Origin: Cycloclasticus sp. symbiont of Bathymodiolus heckerae
GTDB lineage: Bacteria > Pseudomonadota > Gammaproteobacteria > Methylococcales > Cycloclasticaceae
DNA: 64,000 bases
Reading direction: 5' to 3'
Assembly (NCBI GenBank): GCA_002101235.1
Contig: LWTL01000119.1
Span: 1-64,000, forward strand
In this document: one piece after another, positions 1 through 9,881 of the stretch
Position numbering within the stretch: the first letter of the stretch is position 1
Layout: every line of letters starts with the position of its first letter
Position numbers and translations under genes: made by a program
Notes under the pieces: model-generated
Told to the model about the DNA's origin: nothing
What the model saw: the letters and a program-made list of their open reading frames with translations, nothing else
Database searches by the model: none

Positions 1-45
1 AAATTAATAACGTACAATTTCTTAACTAGAATTTTTGAAATAATT

Positions 46-537
46 TTACTTTCTGGCCTGCTGCAACAAAAATAAAACTTTACCTATTAGCAGCCCCATG
101 TAGATATAACCTATAAATACCTCAGCCATAACCCATCGTTTTACTTCATTCGTAGGCCTATAATCTCCATACCCTAAAGTGGACCAAGTAACCACACTGA
201 AGTACGTTGCTTCAAACCAATCATTTTTTATTGTGCCACCGGTCGCTGTATCAATTATTCCAAATGCTTTATAAATAAGAGCAAAATAAAAAATAATTGA
301 TGGCATTAGCAATAAAAAGAAAAAGAATTTTTGATAAGCGTTATCTACCTGAAAAAATGTATAACTATAGTGAGCAGAGGTAACAACCAAAAGAATCAAT
401 GAGCCCCATAACCCGTAATAGTCTAAATAACCTACAAAGCTTATTATCGTAAGCGCTCCCAAGACCCCTATAGAGAAAATTATTTCATCTAAGTTATCAC
501 GCCACAACTGCCGTATTACACCCACTTTATTGAACAC
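46..537 (-). CDS. Small potassium-channel-like membrane protein
   Basis: A 163-residue membrane protein with about four hydrophobic segments (roughly residues 18-38, 40-57, 70-92 and 135-158). Between the last two lies a pore loop with the selectivity-filter motif TLGYGD at residues 120-125, the signature of two-TM potassium channel pores (Ion_trans_2 family). It has no visible cytoplasmic RCK or nucleotide-binding domain, so any gating domain is absent or supplied by another protein. The start codon overlaps the end of the upstream redoxin gene by 22 nt, which suggests translational coupling. The gene is visibly A+T-rich. Potassium selectivity is inferred from the filter only. Confidence 0.8.
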   Translation of the reverse strand: MFNKVGVIRQLWRDNLDEIIFSIGVLGALTIISFVGYLDYYGLWGSLILLVVTSAHYSYTFFQVDNAYQKFFFFLLLMPSIIFYFALIYKAFGIIDTATGGTIKNDWFEATYFSVVTWSTLGYGDYRPTNEVKRWVMAEVFIGYIYMGLLIGKVLFLLQQARK

Positions 538-1067
538 CCCATACTAGGAATTTGCTCAACCGGCCCTTTGCCTGTTTTAGCAACTGTTAACATCGCTTCA
601 ACTAAATCTCGTTTTGCATTATCAACACTGCCATCCATTCCACTTTCATCTAGCCGGCCACGGTACTGTAATTCCATTTGATTGTTATAACCAAAAAAAT
701 CCGGCGTGCAAATTGCGCCGTAGTCTTTGGCTACTTGTTGCGTTGTGTCGATTAAGTACGGGAAGTTATAGCCTTTTTCTTTAGCGATCAGCTGCATGTT
801 CTCGAGCGAATCGGCGGGGTAGTCGCTTGGGTCGTTCGACATAATTGCGACAACGCCTACACCGCGCTCTTGCAACACCGTGGCATCTTCAACCAATCTC
901 TGCTGAATGGCTTTAACGTACGGGCAATGATTACAAATAAACATGACCAGTAAGCCATTTTCGCCCGCACATTCATCACGCGACCAGTTTTTACCATCAA
1001 CGCCTATCAGGTTAAAATCTGGTGCTGGCAAACCAAAATCGCAAACAGGTGTATGCATTAATGACAC
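516..1067 (-). CDS. Thioredoxin-family redoxin (AhpC/TSA-like)
   Basis: A 183-residue thioredoxin-fold protein without an obvious signal peptide. The active-site stretch is CNHCPYVKA with cysteines at residues 45 and 48, typical of a family of small cytoplasmic redoxins annotated as thioredoxin family protein. It probably reduces disulfides or peroxides, but the partner is unknown. The GTG start at 1067 has an AAGG seven bases upstream. An in-frame ATG at 1058 (MHTPVCDF) is the alternative start. The 3' end overlaps the channel gene, so the two are likely co-transcribed. Confidence 0.85.
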   Translation of the reverse strand: MSLMHTPVCDFGLPAPDFNLIGVDGKNWSRDECAGENGLLVMFICNHCPYVKAIQQRLVEDATVLQERGVGVVAIMSNDPSDYPADSLENMQLIAKEKGYNFPYLIDTTQQVAKDYGAICTPDFFGYNNQMELQYRGRLDESGMDGSVDNAKRDLVEAMLTVAKTGKGPVEQIPSMGCSIKWV

Positions 1068-1098
1068 TGCTTTGCCTTAATAGTTAGCCATCCCCTAA

Positions 1099-2061
1099 TT
1101 AACCGGAAATTAAAGCGTTAACCATTGCTTGTGTTGCGTCTTCTAACACGTCTACTGCTACAGCTTCATATTTGCTAGAAACTGCGTGTAGTTCGTAGCG
1201 ATTAGTATTGCGAATTTTTGTGCCCGTAGCCATCCAAGATAAAGCCGTTAATGCAACATCACTTACCTGGTCTCCTGCCGTTGTGGTGTTTCTCAATTCA
1301 CCCACCTTTTTCGCTATATATACAGGCTGCCCAAGCTTTGAATGCGCAGCTATATTTGGACAGTAGCCATTACACTTTGACTCTTCAAAACCGTAAAAAT
1401 CAACCTTTGAACCGGGCGTAACCGTTAAGGTTTGACCGATGCTAATACCTGTCACAACGTTTAAAGTTGAATCTGTAGATTGGCTTAAATAAGTAAGGTT
1501 CAGTTGAACATCTACAATAGACACACCCATCTCTTGTTGAACTTTGCCTATTTCCCTAACGCGAAAGATACCCGCATCTGACATCCTTAGACCTGTGGGA
1601 GTGACATATGTAGCATCTGGCCCAAATAACGCGCTATCGACATATTGCTTTGCCGACTTAAAGCCTTGGTATGTAGACGATTTGCTTAGAGCAGAGAATG
1701 GCATCACCTCAATCCCCTTAGCCCTCATTTGAGCTTTAAAATTCTTATAGGCTGCATCAGTAATACGCTGTAACGCTGCTGCATCCACACCTAGAAGCTT
1801 TGAGTTTATGATGACTTTATCACCACTATTATTGGAGTAACCGCCTGGACTATTCTCTGTATAAAAAGCTATTTTAAAATAGGGGACGACTGCACGCCTT
1901 CCGCCTTTTACTGGAGCGCCGCCAGAAGTTTCTACATTATCGTTTATTCCCAAGCCAAACAGGCCACCCTTTTGAGCATCAGGTGCAACGTTTGTTGCTT
2001 CGCGCACGGGTGCACACGCCATTAAAGAACCCAACATCAATACCAATAAAATTAAGCGCAT
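1099..2061 (-). CDS. Unassigned lipoprotein
   Basis: A 320-residue protein that begins with a lipoprotein signal peptide: hydrophobic residues 3-14 and a lipobox ending LMAC, with the lipidated Cys at about residue 16. The rest looks soluble and rich in beta-strand and polar residues, with two nearby cysteines (CNGYC) around residue 230. I do not recognise a family and assign no function. A strong purine-rich GGGAGTGAGGA lies just before the ATG. It sits between the redoxin gene and ubiB on the same strand, with gaps on both sides, so it may be its own transcription unit. Outer-membrane anchoring is likely because residue +2 after the Cys is not Asp. Confidence 0.75.
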   Translation of the reverse strand: MRLILLVLMLGSLMACAPVREATNVAPDAQKGGLFGLGINDNVETSGGAPVKGGRRAVVPYFKIAFYTENSPGGYSNNSGDKVIINSKLLGVDAAALQRITDAAYKNFKAQMRAKGIEVMPFSALSKSSTYQGFKSAKQYVDSALFGPDATYVTPTGLRMSDAGIFRVREIGKVQQEMGVSIVDVQLNLTYLSQSTDSTLNVVTGISIGQTLTVTPGSKVDFYGFEESKCNGYCPNIAAHSKLGQPVYIAKKVGELRNTTTAGDQVSDVALTALSWMATGTKIRNTNRYELHAVSSKYEAVAVDVLEDATQAMVNALISG

Positions 2062-2135
2062 TCCTCACTCCCTAAGGTTAAATTCAAACAAACTTACTTT
2101 CGCATCTAGCTAATAACTTTACAAGTTATTAGCTT

Positions 2136-3788
2136 TCAATCATCTCTCGTAGCCCCAAACACAAATAATCCGCCTAAACCACCCAGCACCCATGTGACAA
2201 TAGGTGCATCACCCAGCATCAGTGGTGAAAAGCCATCTAAGCCTAAAATAATAGCGGCCGAAATAAGCATGCTGCCACCACAAATCGCTAGGATATTTTT
2301 ACGGTGATTTGCTGCCATTTGTTGCTTAATTTCTTCTAACTGCTGCGATTTCCACTTAATTTCAAGCTCGCCTTTTGCGGCATCGCTCAAAACCGTGTAC
2401 ATCATCTCTGGCAATTCTGGGAGCTTTTCAGCCATGATAGGCAAATGTTCTTTAAGCTTATTGAAGGTCGCTTTTGGCCCTATTCTATTTTTGTACCATT
2501 CTTCTAAATACGGCTTGGCTGTTTTCCATAAATCCAAATCAGGGTATAACTGACGGCCTAAGCCCTCTATGTTCAACAAGGTCTTTTGAAGCAAAACCAG
2601 TTGCGGCTGCACTTCCATGTCATACCGTCGCGCGGTTTGAAATAAACGGAGTAATAAGTGCCCGTAAGAGATCTCTTTAAGCGGCTTTTCAAAAATAGGT
2701 TCGCATACCGCACGAATAGCACTTTCAAACTCATCAACCCGCGTGTGCTTTGGAACCCAACCCGACTCAATGTGTAATTGCGCCACGCGGAAGTAATCGC
2801 GCTGGAAAAATGCTAAGAAATTTTCAGCTAAATAGCGCTGATCTTCAAGCGTTACGCTACCCATAATACCGAAATCCACAGCGAGGTATTGCGCATCGTC
2901 TGAGGCAAATATATTGCCGGGGTGCATATCCGCATGAAAGAAGTTGTCGCGGAAGACCTGCGCAAAAAATATTTCCACACCACGTTCAGCCAGCAACTGC
3001 ATATCAATGCCTTTTGCTTTTAGCTCGTCTATTCGCCCAATGGGCGTACCGTAAATGCGCTCCATCACCATGACATTTTGACGTGTGTAATCCCAGTATA
3101 TATCAGGCACGTACAATTGATCAGAGCCTTCAAAATTACGGCGCAGCTGCGATGCATTTGCCGCTTCACGTACTAAATCTAACTCGTCGTGAATGGTGTT
3201 ATCAAACTCTTTTACCACTTCCAACGGCTTTAAGCGCTTTGCTTCGCCCCAATACTTCGTCGCCAAACCAGCGAGGGTATATAACACAGCGACATCGGCA
3301 TCAATCGTTTTACTTATGCCCGGACGCAGCACTTTAACAACAACATCTTCGCCACTGTGCAATGTGGCGGTGTGTACTTGTGCTACAGACGCTGAAGCTA
3401 ACGGACTTTCAGAAAACTCAGAAAAAATATCTTCAATCGGTTTTTCAAGTGCCTTTTCAATAATCTCGCGCGCCAAATCATCCGCAAATGGCGGCACATT
3501 GTCTTGTAATTGAGATAATTCTTCACCAATATCAGGGGGCAATAAATCTTGGCGTGTAGATAAAATCTGACCGAACTTAACAAAAATAGGGCCCAAATCT
3601 TCCAGCGCTTTGCGAATACGTTCACCACGCGTACCTTTGCGTTTACCCATTAAGTAACTAGGTGAAAGGTACGTTAAATAGCGTAGAGGCCTGAAGAGGT
3701 GCAAGTTGAAAACAAATTCATCCAAGCCATAGCGCAGTAATACCTGCTGAATTTTTAACAGCCGAAAAGCTGTTTTCACATTAATCAC
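2136..3788 (-). CDS. ubiB: UbiB, ubiquinone-biosynthesis atypical kinase/ATPase
   Basis: UbiB (ABC1/ADCK family) is needed for coenzyme Q biosynthesis at the inner membrane, where its ATPase activity supports the Ubi complex. The 550-residue product is close to the usual 545. Visible landmarks are the family-specific KFGQ motif at residues 71-74, the Ala-rich loop [12 protein letters not shown] near 129-139, the VVVKVLRPG lysine near 152, the [10 protein letters not shown] catalytic loop and the AVDFGIMG metal-binding loop. Two hydrophobic segments close the C-terminus. The GTG start overlaps the ubiJ stop by 4 nt (GTGA), matching the conserved ubiE-ubiJ-ubiB operon. Confidence 0.96.
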   Translation of the reverse strand: MINVKTAFRLLKIQQVLLRYGLDEFVFNLHLFRPLRYLTYLSPSYLMGKRKGTRGERIRKALEDLGPIFVKFGQILSTRQDLLPPDIGEELSQLQDNVPPFADDLAREIIEKALEKPIEDIFSEFSESPLASASVAQVHTATLHSGEDVVVKVLRPGISKTIDADVAVLYTLAGLATKYWGEAKRLKPLEVVKEFDNTIHDELDLVREAANASQLRRNFEGSDQLYVPDIYWDYTRQNVMVMERIYGTPIGRIDELKAKGIDMQLLAERGVEIFFAQVFRDNFFHADMHPGNIFASDDAQYLAVDFGIMGSVTLEDQRYLAENFLAFFQRDYFRVAQLHIESGWVPKHTRVDEFESAIRAVCEPIFEKPLKEISYGHLLLRLFQTARRYDMEVQPQLVLLQKTLLNIEGLGRQLYPDLDLWKTAKPYLEEWYKNRIGPKATFNKLKEHLPIMAEKLPELPEMMYTVLSDAAKGELEIKWKSQQLEEIKQQMAANHRKNILAICGGSMLISAAIILGLDGFSPLMLGDAPIVTWVLGGLGGLFVFGATRDD

Positions 3789-4429
3789 GTTGATTCCTTT
3801 TCTGACACTACCCGCGCGTCTTCTCGTTGTTTTACTAACCGCTGCACTTTTGCTTCTAAACGGTCGGTGGATAGACGCAAGTCATCTACCTCTTTTTTGA
3901 ACCTCTCTACTTCGAATTTAGAAGGCAGCATGTTTTTTTCTTCACGAAAATATTCCGAAGTATTGCGCGCATTGGTTTTTGCTGTTTCCTGCAACCAGCC
4001 CGACATGCCGCGTACGAAGTCACCCACTTGGTTTGCAACGACATCGCCTGTTATTTGAGACAACGGCTCTTCCCAATCGACCTCTACGTTATCCATGAAT
4101 TCCTGGAATTGCGTACCCAGCTCGGTATCACCTTCAATAACAACATCACCGGAAAACAAACTGTCTGTTGATGCGTCTTGCAAACTCATCACGGCCAAAG
4201 CGAGGGGCGAGCCTGAAATTTTTGTATCGACTGTTTCAGCAAACTCGTCACGAATATCTAAGCCATCGTTGGTGATGATAATAAATAAACTCAACTCTAA
4301 CCGCGTGAAGCTTAACTCCACCACTTTGCCATGCATTTTTGCTAACTGCTTTGGCACTTCAGGGTCGTAATCCAAATAGCGGTTAACCGCTATTTGCAAC
4401 GGCTTTACAAAAGGTGCGACAAACGACAC
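3785..4429 (-). CDS. ubiJ: UbiJ, SCP2-domain ubiquinone accessory factor
   Basis: A 214-residue protein with an N-terminal SCP2 lipid-binding domain (about residues 15-115) and a C-terminal coiled-coil helix (about 170-210, rich in Lys, Arg and Glu). This is the layout of UbiJ, which with UbiK scaffolds the cytosolic ubiquinone-synthesis complex and binds its lipid intermediates. It lies 2 nt downstream of ubiE and overlaps ubiB by 4 nt, the standard operon order. Function is assigned from family and context, since the protein has no catalytic motif. Confidence 0.92.
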   Translation of the reverse strand: MSFVAPFVKPLQIAVNRYLDYDPEVPKQLAKMHGKVVELSFTRLELSLFIIITNDGLDIRDEFAETVDTKISGSPLALAVMSLQDASTDSLFSGDVVIEGDTELGTQFQEFMDNVEVDWEEPLSQITGDVVANQVGDFVRGMSGWLQETAKTNARNTSEYFREEKNMLPSKFEVERFKKEVDDLRLSTDRLEAKVQRLVKQREDARVVSEKEST

Positions 4430-4431
4430 AG

Positions 4432-5181
4432 CTACAGCTTATAACCTGTATGAACCGCCACAATACCGCCCGTTAAATTATTCACTTGGCAGCGCTCAAA
4501 ACCGGCATCTTCCATCATGCCTTTTAACGTTGATTGGTCAGGATGCATGCGAATGGATTCTGCCAAATACTTATAACTGTCGCCATCTTTAGCGATCAAC
4601 TCGCCAATTTTTGGTAATAATTTGAATGAATAAATGTCGTAAATTTTATCTAAAATAGGGTTAGTTGGTTTTGAAAATTCAAGAATTAACAACCGTCCAC
4701 CCGGCTTTAGCACGTCAAACATAGAGCGTAAGGCCGCGTCTTTGTCCGTTACATTCCGCAACCCAAAGCCAATGCACACACGATCAAATTGATTTGACGA
4801 GTAAGGCAAACATTCAGCATTCGCTAGGTTATACGTGATATTTTTTATATGGCCTTTATCAATCATTCGGTCACGGCCAACGCGCAACATCGCTTCGTTA
4901 ATATCCGCCAACACCACTTTACCTTTGCTGCCAACACGCTTAGCAAACAACGCCGACAAATCGCCCGTTCCGCCTGCCAAATCCAAAACAATATGGCCCG
5001 GTTTCACATTCGCTATTTCAACCGTAAAACGCTTCCACAAACGATGAACACCCATCGACATCAAGTCATTCATAATGTCATACGACGGAGCTACTGAATC
5101 AAAAACCTCGCGGACTTTACCCACTTTTTCATCAACCGGAACGTCTGAAAACCCAAAATGCGTTGTTGCTTTATCTACCAT
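4432..5181 (-). CDS. ubiE: UbiE, demethylmenaquinone/2-polyprenyl-benzoquinol methyltransferase
   Basis: A 249-residue SAM-dependent C-methyltransferase of the UbiE/COQ5 family, normal length (E. coli 251). It carries the N-terminal family signature [21 protein letters not shown] motif [11 protein letters not shown] near residues 66-75, and the UbiE motif [11 protein letters not shown]. It methylates the benzoquinol ring in ubiquinone synthesis and, in menaquinone makers, demethylmenaquinol. No menaquinone genes are visible here. It heads the tight ubiE-ubiJ-ubiB group. Confidence 0.97.
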   Translation of the reverse strand: MVDKATTHFGFSDVPVDEKVGKVREVFDSVAPSYDIMNDLMSMGVHRLWKRFTVEIANVKPGHIVLDLAGGTGDLSALFAKRVGSKGKVVLADINEAMLRVGRDRMIDKGHIKNITYNLANAECLPYSSNQFDRVCIGFGLRNVTDKDAALRSMFDVLKPGGRLLILEFSKPTNPILDKIYDIYSFKLLPKIGELIAKDGDSYKYLAESIRMHPDQSTLKGMMEDAGFERCQVNNLTGGIVAVHTGYKL

Positions 5182-5211
5182 ATCGACCTTCTATTTCAAT
5201 GAATAGCCAAG

Positions 5212-5565
5212 CTATGCTTGACGCTGATGACCGGCTTCTTCAAGCCTTGCCAAATAATCTTGCCAGTTATTCTCTTTATTTTCTGCCAGCTCAATCAAAA
5301 ATTTCCAAGCATATAAACCCGTATCATGGCCGTCACTAAACACGAGACGTACGGCATAATTGCCCACAGGTTCTATAGCTGTAATATTGACGCTTTCCTT
5401 GCCCGTTTGTAACACTTCCTGGCCGGGGCCATGTCCGCGAACTTCCGCCGAAGGCGAGTACACACGTAAATATTCACAGCTCAGCTCAGTTACTTTATCG
5501 CTATCAAATGTTAGTGATAACACTTTATTTTTTTGGTCGAGCGCCAAATCTGTAATTGTTGTCAT
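5212..5565 (-). CDS. DUF971 family protein
   Basis: A 117-residue protein of the DUF971 (gamma-butyrobetaine hydroxylase N-terminal-like) family, recognised by the pattern LRVYSPSAEVRGHG, then NYAVRLVFSDGHDTGLYAW. In many proteobacteria this gene sits between hslU and ubiE, as here. Proposed roles involve iron or Fe-S handling, but this copy offers no direct evidence. I prefer the ATG at 5565, which has AGGGA about six bases upstream, over the TTG two codons earlier. It lies only 9 nt after hslU, so its expression may depend on the hslVU promoter. Confidence 0.85.
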   Translation of the reverse strand: MTTITDLALDQKNKVLSLTFDSDKVTELSCEYLRVYSPSAEVRGHGPGQEVLQTGKESVNITAIEPVGNYAVRLVFSDGHDTGLYAWKFLIELAENKENNWQDYLARLEEAGHQRQA

Positions 5566-5574
5566 TTTCAATCC

Positions 5575-6896
5575 CTATAAAATATAACGCGACAAATCTT
5601 CATCTGCAGCAAGCTCAGACAAGTGCCCATCAACATAGGCAGCGTCAACAACTTCACTCACCTCTAAGCCCGCCGGTGCATTAAATGAAATTTCATCCAG
5701 CAGTCGCTCTAAAATAGTGTGCAAGCGTCGCGCACCAATATTTTCTGTACCTTCGTTTACCTGCCATGCCATTTCAGCAATACGCGCAATGCCATCTTTC
5801 GTGAACGTTAAGTTCACATTTTCTGTTTCTAGCAACGCGGTGTACTGCTCCGTTAACGATGCATCTGGCTCAGTCAGAATTCGAATAAAGTCTTCTGCCA
5901 CTAACGCGTCTAACTCTACGCGAATCGGAAAGCGGCCTTGTAACTCTGGAATCAAATCGGATGGTTTCGACACATGAAACGCACCGGAAGCAATAAACAA
6001 AATATGGTCTGTTTTCACTGGGCCGTACTTAGTTGTTACGGTGCTGCCTTCAACTAAAGGCAATAAATCACGTTGAACGCCATCGCGTGACACATCAGCA
6101 CCACCGCTATCACCACGTTTACCACCTTGTCGAGCTCATCTAAAAATACAATACCTGTTTGTTCAAGGTTGTGTATCGCCTTATGTTTTAGGTCTTCTTC
6201 GTTCAGTAATTTGCCCGCTTCATCTTCAATTAACGCCGCCAATGCTTGTTTAATCGACAATTTGCGCTTTTTCTTTTTATCGCCCGACATGTTCTGAAAC
6301 ATACCTTGCAACTGATTGGTCATCTCCTCCATACCCGGAGGCGCCATAATTTCCACACCCATGCTTGGCGCTGCGGTTTCTATTTCAATGTCTTTATCGT
6401 TTAAATCGCCTTCGCGCAATTTTTTACGAAATTTTTGACGCGTGGTATCGCCTGTTGTATCACTCGGGTCTGCACCATCAGCACGCGGCAATAGAATATC
6501 AAGAATTCTATCTTCTGCCGCATCTTCCGCTTTACGCTGCACTTTCAGCATTTCCGTTTCGCGCGTCATTTTGACGGCAATATCTGCAAGATCGCGGATA
6601 ATAGAGTCAACATCGCGACCAACATAACCCTCTTCAGTAAATTTTGTTGCTTCAACTTTTAGAAAAGGCGCTTTCGCAAGACGGGCTAAACGTCGAGCTA
6701 TCTCTGTTTTACCAACGCCGGTTGGCCCAATCATTAATATGTTTTTGGGCGTAATTTCACCGCGTAAGCTTTCAGATACTTGGGAGCGTCTCCAGCGATT
6801 CCTTAACGCAATAGCAACGGCTCTTTTTGCCGCATTTTGCCCAACAATGTGCTTATCCAGCTCATGAACAATTTCTTTTGGTGTCATTTGGCTCAT
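5575..6896 (-). pseudogene. hslU: hslU, ATPase subunit of HslUV protease, frameshifted
   Basis: HslU is the AAA+ unfoldase that feeds substrates to the HslV peptidase. The N-terminal part starts [10 protein letters not shown] at 6896, one base after the hslV stop, and has Walker A GPTGVGKT and Walker B VFLDELDK. The reading frame breaks at about 6117-6122, just after DELDKV. Inserting one base there restores the expected [20 protein letters not shown] continuation, and the other frame then runs cleanly to the canonical C-terminus LSRYIL. The full span would encode about 440 residues, close to E. coli HslU (443). As written, the first frame ends after roughly 20 aberrant residues near 6054, losing sensor 2 and the C-terminal domain. 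Either a recent null mutation or a sequencing error explains it. Confidence 0.9.
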
Positions 6897-6897
6897 G

Positions 6898-7445
6898 TTA
6901 CTTTTTTTCCTCTGCAACTAATTCTTCAATCGTTTGGTTATGATTGGTGTAAATACAAATATCACCGGCTATGCCTAACGACTTCTCTACAATTTCACGT
7001 GCCGACATGTCTGTGTTTTCAAGCAGCGCCCGTGCGGCAGATTGCGCAAAAGGCCCACCTGAACCAATCGCCATTAAATCTTGCTCTGGCTGAATAACGT
7101 CGCCGTTTCCTGAAATAATTAACGAATCTTTGCTATCAGCGATTGCCAGTAAAGCTTCTAATTTACGAAGCATACGGTCTGTGCGCCAGTCTTTCGCCAT
7201 TTCTACAGCCGCACGCGTTAAGTTGCCGTGATGTTTTTCTAGCATGCCTTCGAAACGCTCAAACAAGGTGAATGCATCTGCCGTTGCGCCCGCAAAACCC
7301 GCAATCACATCGCCTCCAGCAAGCCTACGAACCTTTCTCGCATTGCCTTTATAATAGTGTTCCCAAGCGTTACTTGGCCATCACCGCCAATAACAACGCT
7401 GTTTCCGCGTCGCACAGAAAGAATGGTTGTTCCTCTAAAATCCAC
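6898..7445 (-). pseudogene. hslV: hslV, peptidase subunit of HslUV protease, frameshifted
   Basis: HslV is the threonine peptidase of the HslUV (ClpQY) protease. Reading from a GTG at 7445 with GTGAG upstream gives [13 protein letters not shown], with the catalytic Thr-Thr pair, then [16 protein letters not shown]. The frame breaks at about 7346-7347 inside a short G run (GG where GGG is expected). Adding one G restores the [14 protein letters not shown] continuation into [17 protein letters not shown] and on to [10 protein letters not shown]. The repaired product would be 182 residues against 176 in E. coli. As written, the catalytic N-terminus is separated from the rest, so no working peptidase is made. 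Confidence 0.9.
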
Positions 7446-7594
7446 TGTTATTTCTCACTTTAACTGTTGACCCTACATTTTACACAAAATTGCACGCTTG
7501 GCGCGCTTCGCAGGCGACGTTTATATGTTTGTTTAACCTCAGTTCATACTACATATGATATTCTTATTTTCGATATTAACAGGGAGCTTTTATC

Positions 7595-8260
7595 GTGGAT
7601 GAACTCAATCAGATTTCTCAAACACTTGCGTTAAGCATGGGCGCAGCATGGGGTAGCGGCATTAACCTATATGCAACACTCCTAATGCTCGGATATCTTG
7701 CCCACACCGGCAACATTGATTTACCACCTGACTTGATGATCGTTGCCGACCCATTAGTGATGGCTGCAGCAGGACTTATGTACGCTGTTGAGTTTTTTGC
7801 CGACAAAATACCTGGCGTTGATACAGGCTGGGATACCCTTCATACCTTCGTGCGTATTCCTGCCGGCGCAATGTTAGCTGCTGGCGCTATTGGTGATATT
7901 GGCCCTGCCGCTGAAATAGCCGCCGCCATTGTAGGTGGCAGTTTAGCTGGCGTCACTCATGCAACCAAAGCGGGTAGCCGCGTTCTTATCAACACGTCAC
8001 CAGAGCCTTTCAGCAATTGGACCGCATCTATTATGGAAGACGTTGCCGTATTTGTTGGTGTCTGGGCGTCTATTCAACACCCCGCATTTTTCGTCATTGC
8101 TCTTGTTGCCTTTGTTTTCTTAATGATATGGGCTTTGCCTAAATTATGGCGCGGCATCAAACGTGTCTTTAAATTTCTAGGGCGATTATTTGGCTGGTCC
8201 AGTAACGAAGAGGATTATTCAAAACCCTTAGCCAGCGACAAATTACCGCGACCGGACTAG
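7595..8260 (+). CDS. DUF4126 family membrane protein
   Basis: A 221-residue integral membrane protein of the DUF4126 family. It is recognised by the N-terminal GAAWGSGINLYAT stretch, the conserved VDTGWDTLHTFVRIPAGA segment and the HATKAGSRVLINTSPEP motif. About five hydrophobic segments are visible, and the C-terminus is basic and cytoplasmic-looking. The biochemical role of the family is not established. The GTG start has AGGGAG about eight bases upstream. The gene runs against xerC and their 3' ends overlap by 4 nt. The 150 bases upstream are shared with the divergent hslVU promoter region. Confidence 0.82.
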   Translation: MDELNQISQTLALSMGAAWGSGINLYATLLMLGYLAHTGNIDLPPDLMIVADPLVMAAAGLMYAVEFFADKIPGVDTGWDTLHTFVRIPAGAMLAAGAIGDIGPAAEIAAAIVGGSLAGVTHATKAGSRVLINTSPEPFSNWTASIMEDVAVFVGVWASIQHPAFFVIALVAFVFLMIWALPKLWRGIKRVFKFLGRLFGWSSNEEDYSKPLASDKLPRPD

Positions 8261-9168
8261 GGCTTCTTTTTTTGTTTCGCACGCGGATGCGCTTTATCGT
8301 AAACCGATGCTAAGTGCTGAAAATCTAGGTGTGTATAAACTTGCGTAGTACTGATATTGCTGTGACCTAAAAGCTCTTGTACCGCCCTTAAATCTTGGCT
8401 CGACTCAAGCATATGACTAGCAAATGAGTGACGCAACATATGCGGGTATAAGCGCCCTTGAATCCTCTGTTTTTTTCGCCAGCGTTCCAAACGCGACTGG
8501 ATACCTCGTGTCGTTAAACGCGCACCTGTTTGCCCAATAAACAACGCCATCTCATCGGTTTTAAACTCCCTTCCCCTAACAGATAACCAAACACGAATAG
8601 CCTCAACCGCTTTACCTCCTAACGGTAATAAACGTGACTTATTCCCTTTACCATTAACGACATGAACGGTTTTTCCTCCAAGGTCAATATCCATTAAATT
8701 AACATTCGCCAATTCACTAACTCGCAAACCAGATGAATATAATAGCTCCCACATCGCCACATCACGTATTTCCAAAGAATCCACAGGCTGAGCATTTAAC
8801 AGCGCATTCACCTGATCCACATCCAGCACGTGAGGCAGTGGTTTTGCTGCTTTTGGCGCACGGATACCCGCTGCTGGATTATTGGGCAGTTGCTTAGCTT
8901 TAATTAGGAAATCAAAAAAGCTTCGGCAAGCAGACAGCTCACGCTGGAGGCTTCTACTGCTCAAACCATCTCTGTGGCGTTCAGCTATAAATCGACGGAC
9001 ATGGTGTCCATTCAGCTCCTTCCATGTTGCTAGACTTTCCTTATCACAATATAAAGCCAATTGCGCCAAGTCACGCGTATATGCTTTTAGTGTATGAGGG
9101 GATAATCGACGCTCTACTCTTAGAACATCTAAAAACTGCTGACAGACATCAACAGCGGGCTGATCCAT
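8257..9168 (-). CDS. xerC: XerC, site-specific tyrosine recombinase
   Basis: A 303-residue tyrosine recombinase that, with XerD, resolves chromosome dimers at dif. The N-terminal SAM-like core-binding domain (about 5-90) is followed by the catalytic domain. Visible catalytic residues are Arg in SSGLRVSEL, Lys in VNGKGNKSR, HxxR in HMLRHSFA, His in LLGHSNIST and the nucleophile Tyr in TQVYTHLD. The context DUF484-xerC downstream of dapF is the standard gammaproteobacterial order and separates this gene from phage integrases. No dif site was seen in the window. Confidence 0.96.
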   Translation of the reverse strand: MDQPAVDVCQQFLDVLRVERRLSPHTLKAYTRDLAQLALYCDKESLATWKELNGHHVRRFIAERHRDGLSSRSLQRELSACRSFFDFLIKAKQLPNNPAAGIRAPKAAKPLPHVLDVDQVNALLNAQPVDSLEIRDVAMWELLYSSGLRVSELANVNLMDIDLGGKTVHVVNGKGNKSRLLPLGGKAVEAIRVWLSVRGREFKTDEMALFIGQTGARLTTRGIQSRLERWRKKQRIQGRLYPHMLRHSFASHMLESSQDLRAVQELLGHSNISTTQVYTHLDFQHLASVYDKAHPRAKQKKKP

Positions 9169-9170
9169 CG

Positions 9171-9881
9171 CTATTTCTTATCTATATACTGCAATGATGC
9201 TAAGCGCTTTCCGACTAACTCGCCAAGATGCGCAAGAAAAAGCGTACCCATCGTGGGGTGGAAACGATCTTCACTTTTACTGCCTATCGCCAACAAACCA
9301 TCTTGCTTATCAATTTTCAACGGAATAAGGGCGACCGAATGAACGTTTTCCGCCTGTTCATTAAATAACGATTTAGCTTGTGCATGCGTTGGGTGCCCGC
9401 ATTTTATTTTTTGTGAATCAAAAACACGCTTGAAGTTCTCGAGCTCTATCCCGTCTTTTTCCCAAAGCACGTCACTAATAGGAAAGTCCAAACAGTCATC
9501 ATTTGCAATTAAGCGAATAGCAAAAAAGTCCGCGCCAAAACAGTCTCTTAGCGTGTCATCCAACGTTGCAAATACGTCTTCAACACAACGTGCGTCAATC
9601 AATGCCGTAGTCAACTGTTGCATGCGGCCAAACAACGCATCATTTTCACGCGCTATTGCCAGCAAACCTTCGAGTTGCTTATGCGCTTTCTCATTCTTAT
9701 CCCGCAATAAAGCAAGCTGGCGCATGGTAAGTGACACAACGCCACCTTGTTGATTAGTGACCTTCGCTTCTTCAAGAAGCTCTGGGTATTGGTTAAAAAA
9801 ATCAGGCGTTTCAAGCAAGTAATCTCGTACTTGCTCCGCTGTAATATCCGACTGCTGTTTTAATTTTTGTTGTTTAGTCAT
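9171..9881 (-). CDS. DUF484 family GAF-like protein
   Basis: A 236-residue DUF484 protein, matching the conserved N-terminus (VRDYLLETPDFFNQYPELLE) and a C-terminal GAF-like region. A helical, probably coiled segment (around 55-90) joins the two. DUF484 genes lie almost invariably between dapF and xerC in gammaproteobacteria, but their function is not known. It overlaps dapF by 4 nt and is 2 nt from xerC, so it belongs to the same operon. Confidence 0.88.
   Translation of the reverse strand: MTKQQKLKQQSDITAEQVRDYLLETPDFFNQYPELLEEAKVTNQQGGVVSLTMRQLALLRDKNEKAHKQLEGLLAIARENDALFGRMQQLTTALIDARCVEDVFATLDDTLRDCFGADFFAIRLIANDDCLDFPISDVLWEKDGIELENFKRVFDSQKIKCGHPTHAQAKSLFNEQAENVHSVALIPLKIDKQDGLLAIGSKSEDRFHPTMGTLFLAHLGELVGKRLASLQYIDKK

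Noticed and set aside
3083-3513. Two plus-strand frames inside ubiB
   Set aside because: Antisense to intact UbiB with no family match; composition follows from the ubiB codons.
6837-7097. Open reading frame on the plus strand over hslV/hslU
   Set aside because: Antisense to the well-conserved hslV and hslU sequence, without a ribosome-binding site or recognisable protein; it exists only as a shadow.
7446-7594. Sigma-32 heat-shock promoter for hslVU
   Set aside because: No CTTGAA with a properly spaced CCCCAT was found in the intergenic region.
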